A program made the position numbers and the translations under genes. Positions 51,601-59,797 of a DNA stretch of 64,000 nt are shown here, one piece after another; position 1 is the first letter of the stretch; each line of letters starts with the position of its first letter. The DNA comes from an uncultured Lachnospiraceae bacterium (lineage in GTDB: Bacteria > Bacillota > Clostridia > Lachnospirales > Lachnospiraceae), in the NCBI GenBank assembly GCA_902489645.1, contig CABUAW010000005.1, positions 1 through 64,000 of the forward strand, written 5' to 3'. The notes beneath the pieces were generated by a model, which was not told the DNA's origin, did not search any database, and was given only the letters and a program-made list of their open reading frames with translations.

Positions 51601-51987
51601 ATGAGAAAAAACAGTATAAAAAATACCCGCATCAACGGAGAAGTTCAGCGGGAACTGGGGCGGATTATTTCGCGGGAAATTAAAGACCCCCGGATTTCCT
51701 CGCTGACCTCCGTGGTCGCGGTGGAGGTGGCTCCGGATTTAAAAAGCTGTAAGGCCTATATCAGTGTCCTCGGCAACGAGGCAGCCCAGAAGGCGACGCT
51801 GGAAGGTTTAAACAGCGCCATGGGCTTTATCCGTAAAGAACTGGCCCATTCGGTGAATTTGAGAAATACGCCGGCCATTACCTTTATCATGGACCAGTCC
51901 ATTGAATACGGTGTCCACATGTCAAAAATGATTTCCGAAGTCAATAAGGATTTAAAAGAGGAAGATGCGGATGAAGAGCTTTCTTGA
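51601..51987 (+). CDS. rbfA: 30S ribosome-binding factor RbfA
   Basis: The 128-residue protein matures the 16S rRNA 5' end. It begins NTRINGEVQRELGRIISREI and has the KH-like core (LKSCKAYISVLGN); its acidic C-terminal tail is short. It starts 12 bases after infB and overlaps the next gene by 23 bases. Confidence 0.93.
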   Translation: MRKNSIKNTRINGEVQRELGRIISREIKDPRISSLTSVVAVEVAPDLKSCKAYISVLGNEAAQKATLEGLNSAMGFIRKELAHSVNLRNTPAITFIMDQSIEYGVHMSKMISEVNKDLKEEDADEELS

Positions 51988-52936
51988 AAATCAGATAATG
52001 GAGAGCCGGACAATTGCCATCGCCGGTCATACCCGGCCGGATGGCGACTGTGTCGGTTCCTGCATGGGGCTTTACAATTATATTAAAGAAAATTATCCGG
52101 AGATATTGGTGGATGTTTATCTGGAGCCTATTGCGGAAAGCTATAAGCCTGTGAAACATACGGAAGAAATTCAACAGCCGGGAACGGAGCCGAAGACGTA
52201 TGATTTGTTTATCTGTCTGGACACAAGTCAGAAGGAGCGGATGACAAAAGGCGCTGAGTTTTATTTTGACAGGGCAAAGGCGACCATCAATATTGACCAT
52301 CATGTGAGCAATACGGAATTTGCGCGGACGAATCATGTCGTGCCGGAGGCCAGCTCGGCCAGTGAAGTACTTTATGATTTACTGGAGGCGGATAAAATCG
52401 GCCTGGCTGCGGCGGAGGCCCTGTATATGGGGATTATTTGTGATTCGGGAGTATTTAAATATTCCAGTACCAGTGAGCATACGATGCGGATTGCGGGACA
52501 TTTGATGCGTATCGGCGTAGACAGCAGCCGGTGGATTGACGAGGTTTTCTATGAACGTACCTACACCCAGGCCCGGCTGATGGGGCAGGCTTTGTTAAAC
52601 AGTGTCTGCATTTTTGACGGCCGATGTATTTATACGGTCGTCGGACGGGAAATGTTTGAACGGTTCGGCGCTGGCCACGATGATTTGGAAGGCATTGTGG
52701 AGCAGCTTCGGCTGACGAAGGGCGTTGAGGTGGCTATTCTCATTTCCGAGACAGCGGAGGGAACAAGCAAATTCAGTTTCCGTTCCAAACGTTACGTGGA
52801 TGTGAACAAAGTGGCGGCAGTTTTTGGCGGCGGCGGACATGTCCGGGCGGCGGGCTGTACGGTAAAGGGAAGTTTTAAAGAACCTTTGAAAACATTTTTA
52901 GAAGCAATAGAAGGGCAGCTTGAGGCGGATGTATAA
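51965..52936 (+). CDS. nrnA: DHH/DHHA1 phosphoesterase (NrnA-type oligoribonuclease/pAp phosphatase)
   Basis: The 323-residue enzyme breaks down nanoRNAs and pAp. It shows the DHH motifs AIAGHTRPDGDCVGS, CLDTSQKERM, NIDHHVSN and ICDSGVF, and the DHHA1 substrate motif FGGGGHVRAAGC near residue 290. The gene lies between rbfA and truB, its usual place in Firmicutes. The start overlaps rbfA; ATG 51965 and 51971 are both possible. Confidence 0.92.
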   Translation: MRMKSFLENQIMESRTIAIAGHTRPDGDCVGSCMGLYNYIKENYPEILVDVYLEPIAESYKPVKHTEEIQQPGTEPKTYDLFICLDTSQKERMTKGAEFYFDRAKATINIDHHVSNTEFARTNHVVPEASSASEVLYDLLEADKIGLAAAEALYMGIICDSGVFKYSSTSEHTMRIAGHLMRIGVDSSRWIDEVFYERTYTQARLMGQALLNSVCIFDGRCIYTVVGREMFERFGAGHDDLEGIVEQLRLTKGVEVAILISETAEGTSKFSFRSKRYVDVNKVAAVFGGGGHVRAAGCTVKGSFKEPLKTFLEAIEGQLEADV

Positions 52937-53873
52937 CGGGATTATAAACATCTATAAAGAAGCTGGCTACACTTCCCATGATGTGGTGGCAAAGCTTCGG
53001 GGAATATTAAAACAAAAGAAAATCGGACATACGGGAACGTTGGACCCGGAGGCGGTCGGCGTTCTTCCGGTCTGTCTCGGCAAGGGAACGAAGGTCTGTG
53101 ACTTACTGACAGATAAGGATAAGGTCTATGAAACGGTCATGCGGCTTGGCGTCGTAACCGATACCCAGGATATGACGGGGAAGCTTCTGCGTGAGTCGCC
53201 GGTCCATGTGACGCGGGAAGCGCTGGAAGAGGTCTTCGAACAGTTCCGTGGGGATTATGACCAGGTTCCGCCCATGTATTCGGCATTAAAGGTTCAGGGA
53301 AAGAAGCTGTACGAGCTGGCCAGAGAGGGACAGGTCGTTGAGCGGAAGGCGCGGCGCGTGCAGATACGGGAGCTGGAATTGCTGGAACTTGAGCCGGATG
53401 GTATTCATGTACATATGCGCGTGCATTGCTCCAAGGGAACCTATATCCGGACGCTGTGCCATGACATCGGCGGGCGGCTTGGCTGCGGCGCGGCTATGGA
53501 AAAACTTACCCGGACCCGGGTCGGAATTTTTAAAATCGAGGATGCCGTGACGCTGGCCCAGGTGGAAAGTCTTGTTGGAAACCGGCAAATCGATGCGGTG
53601 ATTCATTCCATTGACAGTATGTTTGCCATGTGGCCGGCGGGACGAACCGCCGCACCGGCGGACCGGCTGCTCTATAATGGCAATGTGCTTAACCGGAAGG
53701 ATTTGATGATAGAAAGCGAAGAAGGGCTCGACCCGGGAGCAATGTCCGGGACGGGAAAGGAACCGGAAGCCGGCGAAAAATTCCGGGTTTATGACAGCCA
53801 GGGACAGTTTTGTGCGGTTTATGTGTATGACAGGCGGCACAAAATATTTAAAAATGAAAAAATGTTTGTGTAA
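52929..53873 (+). CDS. truB: tRNA pseudouridine(55) synthase
   Basis: The 314-residue enzyme makes pseudouridine at position 55 of tRNA. It has the start NGIINIYKEAGYTSHDVV and the catalytic GTLDPEAVGVLPVCLG with the Asp nucleophile; YSALKVQGKKLYELAREG is a further family motif. The C-terminal part is a PUA-like extension (YNGNVLNRKDL). ATG 52929 is taken as the start; a TTG at 52920 has no better ribosome site. It overlaps nrnA by eight bases. Confidence 0.93.
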   Translation: MYNGIINIYKEAGYTSHDVVAKLRGILKQKKIGHTGTLDPEAVGVLPVCLGKGTKVCDLLTDKDKVYETVMRLGVVTDTQDMTGKLLRESPVHVTREALEEVFEQFRGDYDQVPPMYSALKVQGKKLYELAREGQVVERKARRVQIRELELLELEPDGIHVHMRVHCSKGTYIRTLCHDIGGRLGCGAAMEKLTRTRVGIFKIEDAVTLAQVESLVGNRQIDAVIHSIDSMFAMWPAGRTAAPADRLLYNGNVLNRKDLMIESEEGLDPGAMSGTGKEPEAGEKFRVYDSQGQFCAVYVYDRRHKIFKNEKMFV

Positions 53874-53890
53874 TCGGTAGGAGATTCGGC

Positions 53891-54862
53891 ATGATTTATA
53901 TTACAGGAACAAGAGATATACATTTGAAAAATACGGCGGTGGCTCTGGGAAAGTTTGACGGCCTTCACCGGGGACACCAGATTTTAATAGAAAAAATTAA
54001 ACAGCATAAGGCGGAAGGGCTGCAGGCTGTGATGTTTACATTTGATTTTCATCCGGCCTCACTTTTGTCGAATAAACCGTTGGATTTGATTTTTACCCGT
54101 GAGGAACGGATTAAATGGGCGGAAAAAATGGGTATCGACGTGTTGATTGAATTTCCTTTTACAAAAGAGACTTCGGGAATTGAGGCGGAGGACTTTGTGA
54201 AGGATGTTCTTGTGGACGGTCTTGGAGCGAAGGTCATTGTCTCCGGCAGCGATTTTCATTTTGGCCATGAACGCCGGGGAAATGTGGAGCTGCTGCGGGA
54301 GCTTGGAGCCAAAATGGGCTTTACGGCGGATGTCTGTCAGAAGCTTCAGATTGAGGCGCCGATTTATGAGAATGAACAGTTTACGGGACGGAGGGAAATG
54401 AGAGATATCAGCAGTACCCTTATTCGTGAAGCCATCCGTCGGGGGGATATGGAGTTCGCCTCCGAAATGCTCGGAGCCCCGTTTACCGTGTCGGGAGAGG
54501 TTGTTCACGGCCGTCAGCTCGGTCGGAAACTTGGTATGCCGACGGCCAATGTGGTGCCTCCGCTGCATAAGATTATGCCGCCAAACGGCGTCTATTCCTC
54601 ACGTACCATTGTTGGAGACTATGTCTATCATTCGGTGACGAACATTGGCTTTAACCCGACGGTTGCGGATAATAACAGTAAGCGGATGGAAACCTATGTT
54701 TATGATTTTTCAGGCAGCCTTTACGGTGCGGCGATTGAAGTCCAGCTTTTCCGTTTTGAGCGGCCGGAGATGAAATTTGACAGTGTAGATGCGCTGAAAA
54801 ACCAGATTCATAAAGACAAGGCGGATACGATGGAATTTTTTGGTACCCATCTGGATTTATAA
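53891..54862 (+). CDS. ribF: bifunctional riboflavin kinase / FAD synthetase
   Basis: The 323-residue enzyme makes FMN and then FAD from riboflavin. The N-terminal FAD synthetase part is shown by ALGKFDGLHRGHQILIEK and SGSDFHFGHERRGN, the C-terminal riboflavin kinase part by GRQLGRKLGMPTANVVPP and VTNIGFNPTV. It follows truB, the usual last genes of this operon. A GTAGGAG ribosome site precedes the ATG. Confidence 0.94.
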   Translation: MIYITGTRDIHLKNTAVALGKFDGLHRGHQILIEKIKQHKAEGLQAVMFTFDFHPASLLSNKPLDLIFTREERIKWAEKMGIDVLIEFPFTKETSGIEAEDFVKDVLVDGLGAKVIVSGSDFHFGHERRGNVELLRELGAKMGFTADVCQKLQIEAPIYENEQFTGRREMRDISSTLIREAIRRGDMEFASEMLGAPFTVSGEVVHGRQLGRKLGMPTANVVPPLHKIMPPNGVYSSRTIVGDYVYHSVTNIGFNPTVADNNSKRMETYVYDFSGSLYGAAIEVQLFRFERPEMKFDSVDALKNQIHKDKADTMEFFGTHLDL

Positions 54863-54891
54863 ATTTGAAAAGAAATTAGGGGGAAATCAAC

Positions 54892-55524
54892 GTGGCTAAG
54901 CAGATTGAAGGCGTCTATGAACGGGTTCTGGAATGTGCGAAACAGGAATTTCTTGAAAAAGGATATAAGGATGCGTCTTTGAGGGTGATTGCGGCGAATG
55001 CGGGCACAAGCACAGGTTCTATTTATACACGGTTTGGTGATAAGGCCGGGCTTTTTCGGGGAGTGGTAGAGCCGACGGCCAATGAGATGAAACGGATGTT
55101 TCTTGAAATTCAGGAGGCTTTTCATCGGTTTGACGCGGCGCAGCAAAGGAAACAGATGGGCAAATATACGGCCGATGGACTGGATGCCATATTGGATTAT
55201 ATCTATGACCATTTTGATGAATTTCGTCTGCTGCTGGATGCCTCCTATGGTACGGAGTTTCAGAATTTTGTAGATGAACTGACCCGTATCGAAGTGGATT
55301 ATACTTATAAATACATGGAGGTTATCGGCTGCGAAAATGTGAAATCGGGAGTGATTACCGAAGAATTTATGCATATTGTGACGACGGCCTACTTCGACAG
55401 TCTTTTTGAAGTTGTGCGTCACAAAATGGATAAGGCGCAGGCCAAGAAGTATGCACGTATGCTGGGTGATTATCATAAGGCCGGTTTTCAGAAGATTTAT
55501 TTTCCGGAGGAAAACTGGGATTGA
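54892..55524 (+). CDS. TetR-family regulator 1
   Basis: The 210-residue regulator has a TetR DNA-binding head (FLEKGYKDASLRVIAANAGT, then TGSIYTRFGDKAGLFRGVV) and a helical ligand-binding C-terminal domain. It starts with GTG after AGGGGGAA, 30 bases after ribF and without a promoter of its own that I can see. Its target is probably the palindrome just downstream at 55593 that overlaps the promoter of the ABC exporter genes. It is related to the regulator at 61061. Confidence 0.85.
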   Translation: MAKQIEGVYERVLECAKQEFLEKGYKDASLRVIAANAGTSTGSIYTRFGDKAGLFRGVVEPTANEMKRMFLEIQEAFHRFDAAQQRKQMGKYTADGLDAILDYIYDHFDEFRLLLDASYGTEFQNFVDELTRIEVDYTYKYMEVIGCENVKSGVITEEFMHIVTTAYFDSLFEVVRHKMDKAQAKKYARMLGDYHKAGFQKIYFPEENWD

Positions 55525-55565
55525 AGTTTGTATTTATCATCATCTGAGAACCATACGTCAGATAC

Positions 55566-55594
55566 TTGACAAGTAAACAGGGATGTGCTATATT
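55566..55594 (+). promoter_or_regulatory. consensus promoter before ABC exporter pair 1
   Basis: TTGACA (55566-55571) and TATATT (55589-55594) are exactly 17 bases apart. The -10 end and start site are covered by the palindrome that follows. Confidence 0.8.
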
Positions 55595-55624
55595 CATAAC
55601 AGTGTTTCGAAACATTGTTATGAA
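55593..55624. promoter_or_regulatory. TetR-type palindromic operator 1
   Basis: A 32-bp inverted repeat with only one mismatched pair spans 55593-55624; its core is TGTTTCGAAACA flanked by AACA and TGTT-type arms. It overlaps the start of transcription, so a bound regulator would block it. It resembles operator 2 at 61017. Confidence 0.7.
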
Positions 55625-55645
55625 TGTGCGCATGACAGATAAAGA

Positions 55646-55694
55646 CAGGGTTGTCATCGCTTTGAGTAAAGTGGTCGGCAGCCCTGATTTTTTT
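55646..55694 (+). terminator. terminator/attenuator in the leader of ABC exporter pair 1
   Basis: A hairpin of about 18 bp with several G-T pairs (55646-55663 with 55668-55686, one bulge) is followed by ATTTTTTT. It lies about 45 bases after the start site and 43 bases before the first ABC gene. Transcription from the 55566 promoter would mostly stop here unless something relieves it. Confidence 0.7.
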
Positions 55695-55736
55695 AAAAAG
55701 GTTAGAAATAACTAATTTGAAAGGGGAGAAATCTGG

Positions 55737-57482
55737 ATGGAAAATCAAAATCCGATGCTCCGTTTATGGGAGCTTGGAAAAGAAGAGCATGGCGGCCTGA
55801 TTCGGGCCATTGTTTCCGCGGCCGTCGGAGTTTTAGGCGGAATGATTCCCTATTTTGCGGCGGCTCAGGTCATTATCGCTTTAATTAACGGCGAGACGGA
55901 ATTGGATTTTTATTTAAAATGGTGCGCTCTGGCCCTGTGCGGCTATGCCGTGCGGACGTGTCTGTATACGCTGGCCCTGTCCATGTCCCATAAGGCCACC
56001 TTTTCCATTTTGAAGGGCGTGCGCCGGCAGGTTTTGGAAAAACTGCCGAAAATGCCTTTGGGGACGATAATGGATACGTCCAGCGGCAAGCTCAAACAGA
56101 TTATTGTGGACCAGGTAGAGAGTATGGAGACCCCTCTGGCCCATTTGCTGCCGGAAATGACTTCCAATATATTGGCTCCGGTATGTATTCTTATTTATCT
56201 TTTTGTACTTGACTGGCGGATGGCGCTGCTGTCCCTCGTATCCATTCCGGTTGGAATGATTTTTATGATGGCCGTAATGAAGGATTACGGCGCCCAATAT
56301 GAAGGCTCGGTAAAGGTGACGCAGGCGATGAATTCGACGATTGTGGAATATATCGGCGGCATTGAGGTGATTAAAGCCTTTAATCAGGGCAGGAATTCCT
56401 ATGCGAAGTATTCCGACCGGGTGCGGGCCAATGCCGCTTACTTTTATCACTGGATGAAAAGCTGTCAGCTTTTCGTCTCTTTATCGAAGAGTATTTCACC
56501 GACCACATTGATTACAATTCTTCCAATAGGCTGGTTATTGTATCAGTCGGGAAGTTTAAGTATGGAAACTTTTATTACGACGATGATTCTTTCGCTGGGA
56601 ATCGTCGGCCCTTTGCTGGCCGCTATGAACTTTATGGACAGTCTCGCAAAGGTGGGAACCATTGTCGGTTCGGTGGATGAAATATTGATGGGCGAAGAAC
56701 AGGCGCATGGGGATAAAGAAGTCCGGCTGCAAAAGATGGATATTTCCGTAGAGAATGTTTCCTTCGGATATCATGAAGACAAGGAGATTCTTCACAATGT
56801 CAGTCTGCAGATTCCGGCGGGAACGATGACGGCCTTTGTGGGGCCAAGCGGAAGCGGCAAGTCAACCATCGCCAAACTAATTGCCGGATTCTGGGATGTA
56901 AAGCACGGGACAATCCGTATGGGCGGCCATGATTTGAAAGAAATCCCATTACATCAGTTATATGACCAGGTGGCCTTTGTTTCCCAGGATAATTACTTAT
57001 TTGATGAATCGATTCGTGAAAATATCCGTATGGGCCGGGTCAATGCATCGGATGATGAAGTGGAAGCCGTGGCAAAGGCCGCCGGCTGCGATACTTTTAT
57101 CCGGGAACTGGAAAAGGGCTATGACACGGTGGTCGGCGGCGGCGGAGCGCATTTGTCCGGCGGGGAACGGCAGCGGATTGCCATTGCACGGGCCATGCTT
57201 AAAGACGCACCGGTCGTTATACTGGACGAAGCCACGGCCTACATCGACCCGGAGAACGAGGCGGTTATCCAGAGGGCCGTAGCAAAGCTTGTCCGGGGAA
57301 AAACAGTGCTTGTCATTGCCCACCGGCTTTCGACGATTACGGCTGCGGACCAGATTGTGGTGGTCAACGAGGGAAATATCGAGTCTGTGGGAACGCATGA
57401 GCAGCTATTGAAGCAGAGCAGGCTTTATGCGTCTATGTGGCAGGCCCATATCGGAGCAAAGGATGGTGATGCGGTATGCTGA
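55737..57482 (+). CDS. ABC exporter, fused membrane and ATPase domain (pair 1, first half)
   Basis: The 581-residue type I exporter half has six membrane segments (about 20-320) and a C-terminal ATPase: Walker A GPSGSGKST, Q-loop (AFVSQDN), signature SGGERQRIAIARA, Walker B VVILDEATAYID and the H-loop AHRLSTI. With the next gene it forms a heterodimer of the multidrug or siderophore type; substrate unknown. GGGGAG precedes the ATG. The gene lies after a TetR gene and its operator. Confidence 0.92.
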   Translation: MENQNPMLRLWELGKEEHGGLIRAIVSAAVGVLGGMIPYFAAAQVIIALINGETELDFYLKWCALALCGYAVRTCLYTLALSMSHKATFSILKGVRRQVLEKLPKMPLGTIMDTSSGKLKQIIVDQVESMETPLAHLLPEMTSNILAPVCILIYLFVLDWRMALLSLVSIPVGMIFMMAVMKDYGAQYEGSVKVTQAMNSTIVEYIGGIEVIKAFNQGRNSYAKYSDRVRANAAYFYHWMKSCQLFVSLSKSISPTTLITILPIGWLLYQSGSLSMETFITTMILSLGIVGPLLAAMNFMDSLAKVGTIVGSVDEILMGEEQAHGDKEVRLQKMDISVENVSFGYHEDKEILHNVSLQIPAGTMTAFVGPSGSGKSTIAKLIAGFWDVKHGTIRMGGHDLKEIPLHQLYDQVAFVSQDNYLFDESIRENIRMGRVNASDDEVEAVAKAAGCDTFIRELEKGYDTVVGGGGAHLSGGERQRIAIARAMLKDAPVVILDEATAYIDPENEAVIQRAVAKLVRGKTVLVIAHRLSTITAADQIVVVNEGNIESVGTHEQLLKQSRLYASMWQAHIGAKDGDAVC

Positions 57483-59263
57483 ATGCGTTGAAAAAAATCT
57501 GGGATTTTGCCGGAGAAGAACGGGGCAATATCAACAAATCGATAGGTGTTGGTTTTTTATATGCCATATTTCATATGTTTCAGGTCGTTTTTTGGGGCTT
57601 CTTTTACGCAGTGTTTCATATGTTTCAGGTCGGCGCTATTTATTATGTTATTGTGGCGCTGACGGCCGGGGACACGTCCGGAAGGGCCGCGTGGATGGCC
57701 CTGGTACTGTTGGTTGTCAGCATTGCCGGAAAAACAGCGGCAAATTATTTTTCCCAACTCCAGCAGACCCATGCCGGTTATTTTATGGTAGCCAATAAAC
57801 GGATTCGTATTGGAAACCGGTTAAAGAGTGTGCCGATGGGCTATTTCAATGAGAATAGCCTCGGGGAAATTACCGGGATTACGACGACAGTGCTGGAAGA
57901 GGTGGAGACGACGGCGCCGATGGTATTGGTAGGTATACTGGGCGGATTTATCAATGCGGTGGTATTTACGATAATGATTCTTATATTTGACTGGCGCATC
58001 GGTCTTCTGGTCGTGATTGCCACGGTTCTTTACCTTTGGGTGACTTCGGCGATGGAAAAGAAATCGGCGCTCCTTGCGCCGAAGCGTCAGGCTTCGGCGG
58101 CCAATCTGGTCAGTAACGTGCTGGAACGGATTCAGGGAATGAGTGTGATTAAATCCTTCAATCTGACAGGAAAAGGGGATAAGAAGATTCAGGAGGCGTT
58201 GGAGGAAAACAGAAAGTGCAATCTGGACATTGAGCAGCTCTTCACACCCTATACCATTGCTCAGGGATTGGTGCTTCAGATTTTCGGCGTTGCAATGATG
58301 ATGGCGGCGGTGATTTTTTACCTGGAAGGAAGTATGCCGCTGGCAAATGCGCTTATGAGTGTGATTGTTTCATTCCTGATTTTTGCACAGATTGAATCGG
58401 CGGGAAGCAGTATGGCAATTTTGCGGCTGGCAGCCAGTTCCATCGACCATGCGGACCAGGTTGATGCGATTCCTCAGATGGACAGTAAGGGAAGCGATAT
58501 TTGTCCGAAAAGACATGATATTTCCTTTGAAAATGTCCGTTTCTCTTATGGAGAAAAAGAAATTCTCCACGGAATCAATTTGAATATTCCGGACAAAACG
58601 ACGACGGCCATTATCGGGCCGAGCGGTTCCGGCAAAACGACAGTGTGCAATTTAATTGCCCGTTTCTGGGACGTGGACAGCGGAAAGGTTTCGATTGGCG
58701 GAAAAGACGTCAAAGATTATACGTTGGAATCTTTGATGAATCAAATAAGCATGGTATTTCAGAATGTTTATTTATTCGCGGATACGATTGAAAACAATAT
58801 CCGGTTCGGGAAACCGGAGGCGACGCATGAAGAGGTGGTTGCGGCGGCCAAAAAAGCCTGCTGCGATGATTTTATTGAAGCCCTGCCGGAGGGGTATAAC
58901 ACGGTCATCGGCGAGGGCGGCGCTTCCCTTTCCGGCGGTGAAAAACAGCGGATATCCATTGCCAGAGCCATGTTGAAAAATGCTCCGATTGTTATTTTTG
59001 ACGAGGCCACGGCCAATGTGGACCCGGAAAATGAAGACCGGCTTCAGAAGGCCATTGAAGAACTGACCCGGAATAAAACCATTATTATGATTGCTCACCG
59101 GTTAAAGACCGTGCGGAATGCGGACCAGATTCTTGTCATAGATAATGGAAATATTGTTCAGCAGGGACGGCATGAGAAGCTGATTCAGGAGAAGGGAATT
59201 TACGCCGATTTTGTTCTCGGACGAAAAGAGGCCATACAGTGGAAATTAAATGCGGCGCAGTAA
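57476..59263 (+). CDS. ABC exporter, fused membrane and ATPase domain (pair 1, second half)
   Basis: The 595-residue half has six membrane segments and an ATPase (Walker A GPSGSGKTT, signature SGGEKQRISIARAM, Walker B IVIFDEATANVD). Its start overlaps the previous gene by seven bases, so the two halves are coupled. The first membrane segment holds a 15-residue near-duplication (YAIFHMFQV, YAVFHMFQV), not expected in this family and possibly recent. The 15 extra residues lengthen the N-terminal helix region; whether the protein still folds normally is unknown. Confidence 0.9.
   Translation: MLNALKKIWDFAGEERGNINKSIGVGFLYAIFHMFQVVFWGFFYAVFHMFQVGAIYYVIVALTAGDTSGRAAWMALVLLVVSIAGKTAANYFSQLQQTHAGYFMVANKRIRIGNRLKSVPMGYFNENSLGEITGITTTVLEEVETTAPMVLVGILGGFINAVVFTIMILIFDWRIGLLVVIATVLYLWVTSAMEKKSALLAPKRQASAANLVSNVLERIQGMSVIKSFNLTGKGDKKIQEALEENRKCNLDIEQLFTPYTIAQGLVLQIFGVAMMMAAVIFYLEGSMPLANALMSVIVSFLIFAQIESAGSSMAILRLAASSIDHADQVDAIPQMDSKGSDICPKRHDISFENVRFSYGEKEILHGINLNIPDKTTTAIIGPSGSGKTTVCNLIARFWDVDSGKVSIGGKDVKDYTLESLMNQISMVFQNVYLFADTIENNIRFGKPEATHEEVVAAAKKACCDDFIEALPEGYNTVIGEGGASLSGGEKQRISIARAMLKNAPIVIFDEATANVDPENEDRLQKAIEELTRNKTIIMIAHRLKTVRNADQILVIDNGNIVQQGRHEKLIQEKGIYADFVLGRKEAIQWKLNAAQ
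57569..57632 (+). repeat. 45-bp offset in-frame duplication within the exporter gene
   Basis: A 19-bp stretch beginning TTTCATATGTTTCAGG is repeated exactly at 57569-57587 and 57614-57632, and the flanks are similar over the 45-bp period (15 codons). Confidence 0.85.
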
Positions 59264-59282
59264 ACCGTGAACATGGGCGGTC

Positions 59283-59311
59283 TTGACAAGCAGCCTTCCC
59301 GTTGGTATAAT
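59283..59311 (+). promoter_or_regulatory. perfect consensus promoter for the HMA protein
   Basis: TTGACA (59283-59288) and TATAAT (59306-59311) are exactly 17 bases apart, followed by TTAGGAGGA before the ATG at 59338. The promoter is unusually strong for a small gene. Confidence 0.85.
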
Positions 59312-59337
59312 GGGAATGATATTAGGAGGAACTAACC

Positions 59338-59592
59338 ATGGTTAAAATAACATTGAATGTGGAAGGTATGGCATGTCAGATGTGCGAGGCGCATATTAAT
59401 GACGCGGTACGCCGGGATTTTAAGGTGAAAAAAGTGACGTCGTCCCATCGGAAGCATACGACGGAGATTATTGCTGAGGAGGCCCTTGACGAAGAAGCCC
59501 TGAAGGCGGCCATCGATGCGACGGGATACAGCGTGACCGGTATAAAGACAGAGCCTTATGAGAAAAAAGGTTTTTCTTTATTCGGAAGATAA
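59338..59592 (+). CDS. small heavy-metal-associated (HMA) domain protein
   Basis: The 84-residue protein has one HMA domain, the ferredoxin-like fold used by copper chaperones such as CopZ. The metal-binding site is in EGMACQMCEAH (CxxC), and IDATGYSVTGI is the usual ending. It is not followed by a copper ATPase, so it may serve another metal or protein, or act as a free chaperone. A strong promoter drives it; a palindrome and a terminator follow. Confidence 0.85.
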   Translation: MVKITLNVEGMACQMCEAHINDAVRRDFKVKKVTSSHRKHTTEIIAEEALDEEALKAAIDATGYSVTGIKTEPYEKKGFSLFGR

Positions 59593-59603
59593 AAAATAAA
59601 AAA

Positions 59604-59617
59604 GTTGCATATGCAAC
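59604..59617. promoter_or_regulatory. 14-bp perfect palindrome
   Basis: GTTGCAT-ATGCAAC is a perfect palindrome just after the HMA gene in the stretch 59593-59797, which contains no gene. It could be an operator, but no regulator is assigned. Confidence 0.35.
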
Positions 59618-59645
59618 GGATGAATTTGAAAAATATGGTAAAATC

Positions 59646-59680
59646 AAAAAGGGAATGGTGTTTGAAGCCATTCTCTTTTT
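59646..59680 (+). terminator. terminator of the HMA transcript
   Basis: AAAAAGGGAATGG pairs with CCATTCTCTTTTT (one G-T pair); the T-rich arm provides the U-tract. Confidence 0.75.
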
Positions 59681-59797
59681 GTATGTAATAAATATTGAAA
59701 ACTACATAAAACAGAGTTTTTTTACAAGCATAAAACCTATTAAAATAGTATGATTAACAACATGCGCGCAATGGTAAAGGAGGAAATAAAACTTATA

